Below are positions 45,111 through 54,687 of a stretch of 64,000 nt of DNA, piece by piece. Positions within the stretch are counted from its first letter, which is position 1. Every line of letters starts with the position of its first letter. Below the pieces are notes generated by a model that saw nothing but the letters and a program-made list of their open reading frames with translations, made no database searches and was not told the origin of the DNA. Source of the stretch: Phormidium tanganyikae FI6-MK23. Its GTDB lineage: Bacteria; Cyanobacteriota; Cyanobacteriia; Leptolyngbyales; Leptolyngbyaceae. Position numbers and translations under genes: made by a program. Location of the stretch: assembly GCA_019359175.1 (NCBI GenBank), contig JAHHHU010000004.1, forward strand, positions 186,001 to 250,000, in the 5' to 3' direction.

Positions 45111-47150
45111 ATGAGTGCATTAATCATCAATCAAAAACTGTTAGACGATCCATTTCGCGTTATCTACTACAAAGCGCTGGAGTCTTTTGATATTCACACT
45201 CTAGCGGATCGAATTGAATTTCTAGACCGACTTGCTGATGGTATTCATCAAGTCGAAAATGATATTAAAAATTCGACTGAGCAAGGTGGTTGGTTAGGGA
45301 TTGTTTCAGGTTTCGCCGCTGCGATGTCGATTGGCGCTTTTGTTTCACTGCCGATTCTGCCTGTAGCAGTTCTAGGATTCATGGGTGCAACTAGCGCGAT
45401 TGTTGGAATCGGAAATACTGTAAACCGTAAATTTAAGCTGTCACCCGTGCAAGAAGAGTTAGAGCGCCACTATCTCGCTCTGAGGTCTACTGAATCGATC
45501 AATTGGGCCGCACTCTGGGATTACTGCCACAAGTCGGATCAGAACGGCGACGAGACTTTCAGACATTTACTATTTAAGGCTTCTAGAGGTTCGATTAGCG
45601 GTGATCGTTTGATTCGTAGTGATTCGACTAAAGAACCATTCATCGCTGCAAATAAAGCGCTCGCGAGTCGCCAAGGTCGCGAGGCTGGAGAGGTTGCAAC
45701 ATTCGTTAGAGCAATCAAAGAATCATTCTTGAGTCAACAACCGAAGCCCGTTGATAGCGGTTGGGTTCCAATGCCCCAGCCTACCGACCAACCCAAAGCG
45801 ATCGGTAGTGAAACTCGATTGAATGCTGTAGAGGTTCCTTCGCAATCAGTAGAGGTTCCAGTGCAATCTGTAGAGCCACATCAATCAAAAACGCCACTGT
45901 TCGCGAACAGCGATATCAATCCAGCCGTTCTACAGATGCCGCTCAAGGATCGGGCATTGTTTATTATCGATGCGATGAAAGCTGACGGGTTCCAGATTGA
46001 TGCCATGCTGCAAAACGCATTATGTGTGATCGCGGGACAGCAACGAGGCGGCAAGGGGACGTTACTTGGTATCCTGTCGATCTTGTTTAAGGCGATCAAC
46101 AACAGCAAGATTCACTACTACACCGCCAACGCCGACTACTACCCGATCTCAGTTGATCGTCTTGTCTGCGCCGATTCATTCCCGACGCTAGATCCTGAGA
46201 AGCGCAATGCCAGAGTGTTCGACGCTTTGATTCAAGAGGTCAGTGACCTGCAAAAGTTTGAGCATTACGAGCGCAAGGATTTGTTCTTAGTGATTGACGA
46301 GGCGATCACGCTATCGGCTTCGGGTGATTCCGATAAAAATCGGGAGATGGCGAAGTATTTGCTGATGCGTTTCGCGAAGTCAGGGGCACAAGGCGCAGTT
46401 GTTCTTCATGCTGGCAATCTTTCGGCATGGCTAGGTGCAGGTAACACCGGGGGCATGGCTCAAACGTTCAAGCAAGGCTCCACCTTTATTGGCTGTAAGT
46501 CCAAATCTATCCCCGACGATCAGAACCCGTTGAAGCCCGTCACTGTCGCAACCGGAGAGTACTTCGTGGCTGACCCTGATCATTTTGGCGAGTCTGTCCC
46601 AGGCGGCGGCTTGGGCAAGATGCCTGAGTGGTTGTTGTTTGAGCAGAATCCATACAACGGTGCGCCTGACCCAGTGAGGTCGCTGTTGAGATTCTTTCCA
46701 GAGTTCCACAGCGAAAATCCCGTAACGATTTGCGATGTCAAAAAGCAGTTGGACATCAAGCCGAAGTCAGTCTTCAATCCACAACCCCCGATCGCTTCGA
46801 CTCGCGAGCAACTCGATAGGCTCTACGAGAGTTCGCCATCAGCAGATCATGGGGTAGAAGAAGACGCGATCGAAGTTTCTTCTTCAATGACTGAGATTCA
46901 ATCGGCATTCCCAAAATGGAAACCGAAATCGTTAGAGGTTGCATCGCTCATTGTTGATTACTTGCGTAAGAAATCAAGTGAGTCGCTGACCTCTTCCAGG
47001 TTGAAGTCTGACATCCGAAAGATTAAAGACGACGGCTCACTGACAAATGAGCGGCTCAAGGCTGGGCTATTGCCTCAACTGGTGGAGAAAGGTTTTCTGA
47101 CTGAAGACGATGGACGCTACTCTGCCGCGCAAGACGATTACGATTTCTAA
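45111..47150 (+). CDS. membrane-anchored P-loop ATPase of a plasmid-type system
   Basis: 679 aa. An N-terminal membrane hairpin at about 60-100 (SGFAAAMSIGAFVSLPILPV), a linker with repeated VEVPSQSVEVPVQSVEP, then a P-loop domain with Walker A GQQRGGKGT (about 308) and Walker B LFLVIDEA (about 391). The C-terminus is a winged-helix-like region. It resembles DNA-translocation or secretion ATPases in layout, but no close family is recognised. Context (replication and partition genes, small membrane proteins) suggests plasmid transfer or maintenance. Confidence 0.7.
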   Translation: MSALIINQKLLDDPFRVIYYKALESFDIHTLADRIEFLDRLADGIHQVENDIKNSTEQGGWLGIVSGFAAAMSIGAFVSLPILPVAVLGFMGATSAIVGIGNTVNRKFKLSPVQEELERHYLALRSTESINWAALWDYCHKSDQNGDETFRHLLFKASRGSISGDRLIRSDSTKEPFIAANKALASRQGREAGEVATFVRAIKESFLSQQPKPVDSGWVPMPQPTDQPKAIGSETRLNAVEVPSQSVEVPVQSVEPHQSKTPLFANSDINPAVLQMPLKDRALFIIDAMKADGFQIDAMLQNALCVIAGQQRGGKGTLLGILSILFKAINNSKIHYYTANADYYPISVDRLVCADSFPTLDPEKRNARVFDALIQEVSDLQKFEHYERKDLFLVIDEAITLSASGDSDKNREMAKYLLMRFAKSGAQGAVVLHAGNLSAWLGAGNTGGMAQTFKQGSTFIGCKSKSIPDDQNPLKPVTVATGEYFVADPDHFGESVPGGGLGKMPEWLLFEQNPYNGAPDPVRSLLRFFPEFHSENPVTICDVKKQLDIKPKSVFNPQPPIASTREQLDRLYESSPSADHGVEEDAIEVSSSMTEIQSAFPKWKPKSLEVASLIVDYLRKKSSESLTSSRLKSDIRKIKDDGSLTNERLKAGLLPQLVEKGFLTEDDGRYSAAQDDYDF

Positions 47151-47195
47151 TCCCCTCCCCGCTCTCTCAATCCCTCACCCGATTTCAAAACGACT

Positions 47196-47561
47196 ATGGA
47201 ATTCTCTGAAGCGCTCAGTGCCACCCAGATTACGAATCACATCAAAATCCGCCAGCCTCGACTATGGATCTTATGCGGGTTCTACTTGCCGGATGCCGTA
47301 GCAGAGACTCGGAGCGCGATCGATGTTGCTAAAGTTCGTGGGCAGTTTCTCTTAGGTTTCAACTTCCCGCCGAAGCTAGGCGAGTGCTTCCCTTACGAAG
47401 GTCACATCTGGCGCGTAAAAGGCGAACCTATCCAGTTCCCGACTCGCTACCGCAGTAAATCACGTAAAGAAAGTCCCTTTGTCGCCTGCGAATATTTAGA
47501 GAGTTATTCAGACGAAATGCAAATGTTTACCCGTCTATTAGAGCTTTCTACTAACATTTGA
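47196..47561 (+). CDS. protein of unknown function
   Basis: 121 aa: LPDAVAETRSAIDVAKVRGQ and FPPKLGECFPYEGHIWRVKG. Probably a small beta-rich domain. Lies between the ATPase and the iterons, same strand, 45 bases after the ATPase. Confidence 0.55.
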   Translation: MEFSEALSATQITNHIKIRQPRLWILCGFYLPDAVAETRSAIDVAKVRGQFLLGFNFPPKLGECFPYEGHIWRVKGEPIQFPTRYRSKSRKESPFVACEYLESYSDEMQMFTRLLELSTNI

Positions 47562-47569
47562 GATACTGC

Positions 47570-47684
47570 CGTTAGACATTAGACAGCGTTAGACAAAGAC
47601 TAAAATCCCGTTAGGCAGGCTGTCTAACGTTGTCTAACGCTTGTCTAACGGGTTGTCTAACGAATTTGTCTAATGTGTCTAACG
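47570..47684. repeat. two-block iteron array
   Basis: Ten copies of the 9-mer TGTCTAACG, allowing one change. Four on the left are in reverse orientation (47570, 47577, 47587, 47609) and six on the right in forward orientation (47621, 47631, 47642, 47654, 47667, 47676). The two blocks face each other. This architecture is typical of a replication origin or a partition centromere. It lies about 235 bases upstream of the ParM-like gene. Confidence 0.8.
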
Positions 47685-47819
47685 GCTTTAGATGTTCTAC
47701 AGATTCACACAATTAATATTAAGAAATAGCCTGATATTTACCGCAGATACTATTAAGAACTCGATGTATTTAATCAAGAGAAGCCGTAAGAAAGGACAAA
47801 AAGAGGTGCGCTAAGTGCA

Positions 47820-47900
47820 GCACATCGCATCGAAATGATGTACCATAAGAACATCGATACACATCATATCGCATCTATATGTTGCGAAAAGCATCACCAA
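47820..47900. promoter_or_regulatory. short repeats before the ParM-like gene
   Basis: ACATCGCATC and ATATCGCATC recur, with GATGT and CATC words in inverted order. A good ribosome site (AAAGGAGA) lies just before the ATG. The repeats could be ParR binding sites at the promoter. Confidence 0.45.
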
Positions 47901-47919
47901 ATCTAAAGGAGATTTTTCG

Positions 47920-48975
47920 ATGATTTTAGACCTTGCTCAAGACCCCACCAAAGTTGATCTAGAAGTCTCTAACGACTCACTTTTACTGGCAATTGACCGT
48001 GGTAACTCTGGATCAAAAATCGCAGTAAGTGTGAACGGTCGCCCGCTGGAGCCGTTCAAAGTTCCCAGTGTGATCCGAAAAGTCGATGAGGGAAAAGGGC
48101 TACTTAAAGTGAACGCGCAGACTTATCTCTGTGGCGAGTCTGCAATCTCAATGACGGTCGGTACAACTTCGACCCCATTAGGCGAAGGAGACAAAATCAA
48201 AAATCTTTCTGTTGTGATTGCTCAAGTAGTCAGTAAGATTCTTGAGTCTCGCCCCCTAACAAACAGCTTGGATCTCAGACTGATTGTTAGCTCTCCATTT
48301 TGTAGCGCGGTATTGACAAGGGAAGTTGAGGCGGAGGTTAAAAAGCTTGAGAACGGCTTTCATGTTGGAAGTCGAGAGTTCAGAGTCTCTGTCAAAAGCG
48401 TTGCTACCGAGTTTGAAGGCACTGTCCTGCTAAAGAGTGCTGAAGCCTATAACGGTGTGATCGACATCGGTTTCGGTACAATCCTCGCGGGCTACCGGAA
48501 ATCATCGGGAAAGGTCGAGACCACTCCATTGATGGGTGGTGATTTGGGGGGTTGCAACTTGGTAATCAATGGTCTACTTTCTGATCCTGCGTTCCTTGCA
48601 GCGGTCAAGAAGTCAGGCGCAAGTGCTCCTCCTAGTGCAGAACGACTGAGCGCAAAGCTAAGTGAGGGGCAGCTAAAGGTACGAGACATTGATCTGAAGC
48701 CGTTACTTAAGCCCCACCTTGGAGTATTGAAGACTCGGATCGAGGATGCCGCATCAGCGGTAGCGACTCAACTTCGGTTAGATTCCCTCGCATCCGACAA
48801 CGCGGCTTCCCCGAAAATTGCCTTGGTAGGTGGGGGCGCTGCTCTACTCCAAGCGGTTCTGGGCGACAACCTCAAGACTTGGCTAAGTAAGTATCACCTG
48901 GAGTTCTACGATCAGCCCGACTATCAAACCGCGGTAGTGATGCAACAGATTGCAAAGCTCGGAGGCAATAACTAA
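47920..48975 (+). CDS. parM: ParM/StbA-like actin, plasmid segregation
   Basis: 351 aa. The actin-fold phosphate-1 motif LLLAIDRGNSGSKIAV (20-36), phosphate-2 DIGFGT (about 182) and adenosine motif ALVGGGAALL (about 302) are all visible. ParM filaments push plasmid copies apart through a ParR-parC complex. The next gene starts one base after its stop and fits ParR. Confidence 0.8.
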   Translation: MILDLAQDPTKVDLEVSNDSLLLAIDRGNSGSKIAVSVNGRPLEPFKVPSVIRKVDEGKGLLKVNAQTYLCGESAISMTVGTTSTPLGEGDKIKNLSVVIAQVVSKILESRPLTNSLDLRLIVSSPFCSAVLTREVEAEVKKLENGFHVGSREFRVSVKSVATEFEGTVLLKSAEAYNGVIDIGFGTILAGYRKSSGKVETTPLMGGDLGGCNLVINGLLSDPAFLAAVKKSGASAPPSAERLSAKLSEGQLKVRDIDLKPLLKPHLGVLKTRIEDAASAVATQLRLDSLASDNAASPKIALVGGGAALLQAVLGDNLKTWLSKYHLEFYDQPDYQTAVVMQQIAKLGGNN

Positions 48976-49251
48976 ATGCCCTCAGCAAAGCCTCGGATTT
49001 CAGTAACTATCACAGACCCATTAGCCAAAACTCTAGAAACTCTCTGGCGCAACTATCCAGATCTCAAAGGCAGTCTTTTGGAGTCGATCCAATTCCTCAT
49101 GATTTATGGAGCCGAAGCAATCGAGCGGGATCGAAAGATTCTTTCTAGAGGTACACCCCTGAATGAATTGCCGAACCTTACAGCAGTACCTCAAGTCGCT
49201 GAAGTTCCAGTAGAGGATGAAACGCCTAACCCAGACGATGAATGGGCTTAA
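48976..49251 (+). CDS. ParR-like partition adaptor
   Basis: 91 aa directly after the ParM-like gene. An N-terminal RHH-like segment (KPRISVTITDPLAKTLETLW), a helical middle and an acidic tail. This is the size and arrangement of ParR proteins that bind the centromere and cap the ParM filament. The CRISPR array starts only 30 bases after its stop. Confidence 0.7.
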   Translation: MPSAKPRISVTITDPLAKTLETLWRNYPDLKGSLLESIQFLMIYGAEAIERDRKILSRGTPLNELPNLTAVPQVAEVPVEDETPNPDDEWA

Positions 49252-49281
49252 CTATCTAAACCAAAGGAGCAAAAGCGGAAA

Positions 49282-52200
49282 GTTTCAATCCCTGAAAGGG
49301 TTTTGAGTGAGTTAAAGCACCCCCTTACCTGCGCTAAAGGTCACAGGATTCGTTTCAATCCCTGAAAGGGTTTTGAGTGAGTTGAAGCTATCCGCAGCAG
49401 TCGCAGCGAACGCGACGGCAACGTTTCAATCCCTGAAAGGGTTTTGAGTGAGTTGAAGCATCGCTAATTTCGTCGCGACATACCGCATTTGCGGAATGTA
49501 CTTCGTTTCAATCCCTGAAAGGGTTTTGAGTGAGTTGAAGCTTTGCCGATATATTTCCAACCTGGTAATGAGTCGTTTCAATCCCTGAAAGGGTTTTGAG
49601 TGAGTTGAAGCGTTAACCGAGGGACGATATCCAGCGGGAAGATTGGTTTCAATCCCTGAAAGGGTTTTGAGTGAGTTGAAGCCGTTGTTAGAAGAATTTC
49701 GCTGTTTGAAAGTTGCTGGTTTCAATCCCTGAAAGGGTTTTGAGTGAGTTGAAGCAGTAAAAATCTGATCGGGCGATGGGTTTGGGATTCGTTTCAATCC
49801 CTGAAAGGGTTTTGAGTGAGTTGAAGCTCACAGTCGTAATTGCACATCTGGAAGTATGGGGGTTTCAATCCCTGAAAGGGTTTTGAGTGAGTTGAAGCTG
49901 ATACTGAATCCTTGAATTGCTGGAGTAAGCGCGTTTCAATCCCTGAAAGGGTTTTGAGTGAGTTGAAGCGCGGGAATCATTGAGCCGCGATTCGGGGCAC
50001 TTGGGTTTCAATCCCTGAAAGGGTTTTGAGTGAGTTGAAGCGTATACACCTCGTCAAGTACTAAAAAGAAAAAGCTACAGGTTTCAATCCCTGAAAGGGT
50101 TTTGAGTGAGTTGAAGCCCAAATAGCCCGTTAGATGCGTCGATCGAGTGAACGTTTCAATCCCTGAAAGGGTTTTGAGTGAGTTGAAGCCTGGGTAACGC
50201 AAGTTGTTGCGGCGGGCGGTACGGTTTCGTTTCAATCCCTGAAAGGGTTTTGAGTGAGTTGAAGCATCAATCTCTCTAGAATCTCCCCCGCCGTTGTTTT
50301 GTTTCAATCCCTGAAAGGGTTTTGAGTGAGTTGAAGCCAGTAAGCTCGCAGGCGTGGAGTAGTATCACCTCGTTTCAATCCCTGAAAGGGTTTTGAGTGA
50401 GTTGAAGCGCAGGCGTAAAAGCTGCGTTTAACTGAGATGTTGTGTTTCAATCCCTGAAAGGGTTTTGAGTGAGTTGAAGCTCTCAGTCATCCTACCGATC
50501 TCAGGTATCATGGTGTTTCAATCCCTGAAAGGGTTTTGAGTGAGTTGAAGCTCGCTATACCACTGACTCCTACAAGATTAATGAGAAATCATGGTGTTTC
50601 AATCCCTGAAAGGGTTTTGAGTGAGTTGAAGCCTGGAATATGGCGCACCCGCCGCGGTTGGTTTCACGTTTCAATCCCTGAAAGGGTTTTGAGTGAGTTG
50701 AAGCATTGTTGTTTGATTTGGTATCGAAAGAGTATTTCTCTGTTGTTTCAATCCCTGAAAGGGTTTTGAGTGAGTTGAAGCAGAACTTGAGATCCAAGTA
50801 GAACAGATGGTATCGGTTTCAATCCCTGAAAGGGTTTTGAGTGAGTTGAAGCACCTTGCTGAAGAACGCATTAACCTTCTTCAGTGGTTTCAATCCCTGA
50901 AAGGGTTTTGAGTGAGTTGAAGCGCTAATCCTCCATAAGCACCGTTAACGACTCCCTTGTTTCAATCCCTGAAAGGGTTTTGAGTGAGTTGAAGCCTTAA
51001 CGACAATGTAAACAGGTTGTCAACTTTGTTTCAATCCCTGAAAGGGTTTTGAGTGAGTTGAAGCCTGTCCCAATTTTCCGAGAAGGCGCACATTTACAGT
51101 TTCAATCCCTGAAAGGGTTTTGAGTGAGTTGAAGCATCGAAGTGAAACTGTTACGAGCATCAGGCATCACGTTTCAATCCCTGAAAGGGTTTTGAGTGAG
51201 TTGAAGCCTGGTGTGGCTCCACAAATATTGGCATTGCTCCACTGTTTCAATCCCTGAAAGGGTTTTGAGTGAGTTGAAGCTGTCTCCTTCCGCCCCTTTC
51301 TTATTAAAAAGCTATGTTTCAATCCCTGAAAGGGTTTTGAGTGAGTTGAAGCACTGCCAATGCTTTCCAGCCGTTAGTAGCACTTTGTTTCAATCCCTGA
51401 AAGGGTTTTGAGTGAGTTGAAGCTAACACTTTTTGATGTTTTTGATAAACCTGCTATGTTTCAATCCCTGAAAGGGTTTTGAGTGAGTTGAAGCCGGAGA
51501 TTGTTCAGGTAATGGCTGACGATGCCGCAGTTTCAATCCCTGAAAGGGTTTTGAGTGAGTTGAAGCTCCGCCGCGCCGCCGCCAGAAGTACCTTTCGCAA
51601 AGTTTCAATCCCTGAAAGGGTTTTGAGTGAGTTGAAGCCCATAGGAGAGACTACACGCTTTTTGATCTTGGTTGTTTCAATCCCTGAAAGGGTTTTGAGT
51701 GAGTTGAAGCTCGAAACGATACACCGATCGGAACGGGAACGCCTGTTTCAATCCCTGAAAGGGTTTTGAGTGAGTTGAAGCTTACAGGACAACTGCAACT
51801 TACTCAGATTGGGTGTTTCAATCCCTGAAAGGGTTTTGAGTGAGTTGAAGCAGGGAACCGATCCCGGTACGACTTCCCCCGCCTTTTATATTGGGTTTCA
51901 ATCCCTGAAAGGGTTTTGAGTGAGTTGAAGCTTCCTAAAAGCTATAGGTTTCCATATTCGGCTGGCGAGTCAGAGTTTCAATCCCTGAAAGGGTTTTGAG
52001 TGAGTTGAAGCGGGCTGTTCTCTGGGGGATTGTCAGTTTTGGCTCTCGTTTCAATCCCTGAAAGGGTTTTGAGTGAGTTGAAGCTCGTTTACCTCAGTTC
52101 GCATCTGGAGGAATAATCGGTTTCAATCCCTGAAAGGGTTTTGAGTGAGTTGAAGCCCATAGAGGCAACCGTGATCGAGTAATGATCGTTGTTTCAATCC

Positions 52201-52521
52201 CTGAAAGGGTTTTGAGTGAGTTGAAGCCGTTTTCCGAGCCACCGAACCCAGAGAACGGAGAAGTTTCAATCCCTGAAAGGGTTTTGAGTGAGTTGAAGCG
52301 CCATGCCAGCCTGCGATCTTTACAGTTCCTTCGATCGATGTTTCAATCCCTGAAAGGGTTTTGAGTGAGTTGAAGCACGAAACAGGATATCAAGCAGCGA
52401 TAGAAGAATTTGAGTTTCAATCCCTGAAAGGGTTTTGAGTGAGTTGAAGCGGATCTTCGCACCCTGTTCGGGGGGAGAGACTGTGTTTCAATCCCTGAAA
52501 GGGTTTTGAGTGAGTTGAAGC
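49282..52521 (-). CRISPR. CRISPR array, 45 repeats, 44 spacers
   Basis: The 37-nt repeat, in the orientation of the cas genes, begins GCTTCAACTCACTCAAAA and ends CCCTTTCAGGGATTGAAAC. CCCT-TTC-AGGG forms the hairpin, and ATTGAAAC would be the 5' handle of the crRNA. Repeats are nearly identical. Spacers run 32-45 nt. The repeat at the parR end (49282-49318) has one changed base (TTAAAGC for TTGAAGC), marking the old, leader-distal end. Transcription is expected from the leader at about 52.5 kb leftwards. Confidence 0.99.
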
Positions 52522-52769
52522 GGCGGGGGCTTGAAATACAGTCTATATGAAGTTTTCAAGGTGCGGTTGCGCGAATCATCAAGATCGTAGCATTTCGGAT
52601 CGTTGACTTGGCAAACCATCATCTCCATTTCATCTTTACAAAGCAAGGTGGTTATACATTTGAAAACTTGCGCGGAATGAGTTTCTGCTCAAAGCGCTGA
52701 AACATAGCCTAGACAAGTGATTCAACTCATTTCTGAAAACTTAGACAAAAACAGCCACCCACTCGCGCA
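52522..52769 (-). promoter_or_regulatory. CRISPR leader
   Basis: About 250 bases between the array and cas2 with no gene. It lies at the side where repeats are perfect, and holds AT-rich words such as GAAAACTT and TTTTCAGAAATGAG. Promoter and spacer integration signals should be here; no exact motif is claimed. Confidence 0.7.
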
Positions 52770-53042
52770 TCAAGCAAAGAAGATCGTTTCGTCTCGAAGC
52801 GTTTCTCCGCCAATGCGCTCCACTTTACCCTGGCAACAGGCACAGAGAAAGTAGAACCGAATACTGTCTTGTTCTGGCTTGATCAGCTTGCTGAGGCGAG
52901 ATCGCAGCTTTGCATATTGCGTCTCTGTCAAGTCACATTCAAAGATACTGTACTGCATCCACTGCCCATAAGACTTGAGAATCTTGTGAATCTTAGTTCG
53001 GCGCTTGTCTTCCGGGATGTCATAGCTGACCACTACATACAT
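52770..53042 (-). CDS. cas2: CRISPR-associated endonuclease Cas2
   Basis: 90 aa. Forms the Cas1-Cas2 integrase that inserts new spacers. MYVVVSYDIPEDKRRTKIHK contains the conserved Asp after the first strand; the ferredoxin-like fold follows. Starts five bases after cas1. Confidence 0.97.
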   Translation of the reverse strand: MYVVVSYDIPEDKRRTKIHKILKSYGQWMQYSIFECDLTETQYAKLRSRLSKLIKPEQDSIRFYFLCACCQGKVERIGGETLRDETIFFA

Positions 53043-53047
53043 AACAG

Positions 53048-54052
53048 CTACTTCAGCACCAGGGGTGGATACTTGTCGGTTTCTTGCATCAAATACTTCG
53101 CCACAAGTCTGGCTTGAATGGCAAACGATTCTTGATAACTACACTGGGTTTGCAGCACCGGATGCTTAAATTTAGCTTGCTTCTTTTGCTCATATAGTCG
53201 TAAGAAGGTGCGAAGTCCTTCTGGAGTCAGTGAAACCGCGCCACTCACGGGTTCTGTAATGAAATCAGCAGGCACGATCGTTCGTCGATTTAATCCACTC
53301 AGCACTACAGCATCCACAATGAGGGGACGAAACTCCTCCATCAAATCAAGTGCTAACGAAGGACGACCGTAGCGCTGAGTGTGCAGATAGCCCAGATAGG
53401 GATCAAATCCAACTAGATTAACAGCACTTTGAATGTCATGACGCAGGAGAGAATAGCCCAGACTGAGCAAGGCATTTACCGGATCAGTCGGCGGACGGCG
53501 ACGACGCGCCTCAAATTGAAACCCATCTGCTCGGATCAGGTGATCGAAACAGCCAAAGTAAGCCGCACTCCCAGCACCCTCTAACCCACGGAGTGAATCA
53601 ATGGCAGCCGTCGTCTCGATTGGAGCGATGACCTGCTCTAACTGAGTCAGCGCCTTTTGGAAATCGAGATCTGTCCCTTCACGCTGTCCTCGCAGCAGAG
53701 CGTTGCGATAGTTCTTCAGTTTCCCTCGGACAAACCCGTGCACGAGATGAGACGCTTGCTCAGAGGGCGCAACCGCTCTCCATTGAGCAGAGCGCACAAA
53801 GATATTCTTGTTCAATTCTGGTTCTAATCGTCCTAGATAGCGCCCCATGCTGGTGAGAAAGCTGAGAGGAATCTTCCGCTCTAGCAGTTCAATCACAACG
53901 GCAGGCGAAACGGTGGCTCGTCCCAAGATCACCACTCCATCCAACTTGATGAGCGGAATGTCCTGCAAGGTTTGCTTGTTCGCCCGTACCGTCAAGCGTT
54001 CATCCGTTTTACCAATAAAGGCATCATCTTGAGTGATATAAAGGGTTCCCAT
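53048..54052 (-). CDS. cas1: CRISPR-associated endonuclease Cas1 (type I-D)
   Basis: 334 aa integrase subunit. The catalytic residues are visible: E158 in RGLEGAGSAAYF, H224 in YLGYLHTQRYGR and E239 in LDLMEEFRPL. It works with Cas2, and probably with Cas4 for PAM selection. Confidence 0.97.
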   Translation of the reverse strand: MGTLYITQDDAFIGKTDERLTVRANKQTLQDIPLIKLDGVVILGRATVSPAVVIELLERKIPLSFLTSMGRYLGRLEPELNKNIFVRSAQWRAVAPSEQASHLVHGFVRGKLKNYRNALLRGQREGTDLDFQKALTQLEQVIAPIETTAAIDSLRGLEGAGSAAYFGCFDHLIRADGFQFEARRRRPPTDPVNALLSLGYSLLRHDIQSAVNLVGFDPYLGYLHTQRYGRPSLALDLMEEFRPLIVDAVVLSGLNRRTIVPADFITEPVSGAVSLTPEGLRTFLRLYEQKKQAKFKHPVLQTQCSYQESFAIQARLVAKYLMQETDKYPPLVLK

Positions 54053-54099
54053 GGATTCAAAAGGTTGAGGGTTGAGTTAAAGAATCGGCTGAACGATCG

Positions 54100-54687
54100 C
54101 TACTCTGCTTCTCGGTAGCGACTCACTTTATCTACCGCTTTGGGCAAGCACTGCTCATAAAGGCTGCATCCTTTGCATCGTGGGGTGTAGATTGCTGGAG
54201 GCATGGCTCCGGTGTCTAAAATCTTGGCAACCGCAGCGGTCGTGGCGATCGCCCGTTGCCTCAGATTGGAGTCGATCTCTACAAGCTGTCGTTGGTGAGA
54301 ATGAGCATAGTAGACATAGCCAAGCAATACGGGCTTCCCCGTCATCTCTTCTAGGCAAAGAGCTTGAGCACACACCTGTAAGGCATCGTTGTCAAACTCG
54401 CCCTTGTTACCCCGCTTATACTCCACCGGAACCCAGCGACCCTCGATCTCCTCAATCAGGTCAGCTTTGCCAATTAGTCGATATCGCTCTGATTTCAACC
54501 AGACTGCCCGAACCTGCCAAGTGTCTTCTCGCTGCCCTTCCCCGACGGTATGAACGCGATCGTGCAAACTGGTGCCTTCGATCGTGTACTGATTGTCGGT
54601 GAAGCCGCCCATGCAGAACATCCGCCAGCAACGATGGGGGCAATAGGCATATTGGTTGAGAGCGGCAATGGGAATGTAGTCATCCAT
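54100..54687 (-). CDS. cas4: CRISPR-associated exonuclease Cas4
   Basis: 195 aa. Trims and selects prespacers. RecB-type nuclease with the acidic D in GKADLIEEI and ExK in VPVEYKRG. Four Cys for the Fe-S cluster: AYCPHRC near the N-terminus and RCKGCSLYEQC near the C-terminus. Its ATG overlaps the cas6 stop (TAATG). Confidence 0.96.
   Translation of the reverse strand: MDDYIPIAALNQYAYCPHRCWRMFCMGGFTDNQYTIEGTSLHDRVHTVGEGQREDTWQVRAVWLKSERYRLIGKADLIEEIEGRWVPVEYKRGNKGEFDNDALQVCAQALCLEEMTGKPVLLGYVYYAHSHQRQLVEIDSNLRQRAIATTAAVAKILDTGAMPPAIYTPRCKGCSLYEQCLPKAVDKVSRYREAE

Noticed and set aside
49426-52364. Several open frames of 60-120 codons across the CRISPR array, on both strands
   Set aside because: They are translations of the repeat (recurring SIPERVLSELK or STHSKPFQGLK peptides) and are not genes.
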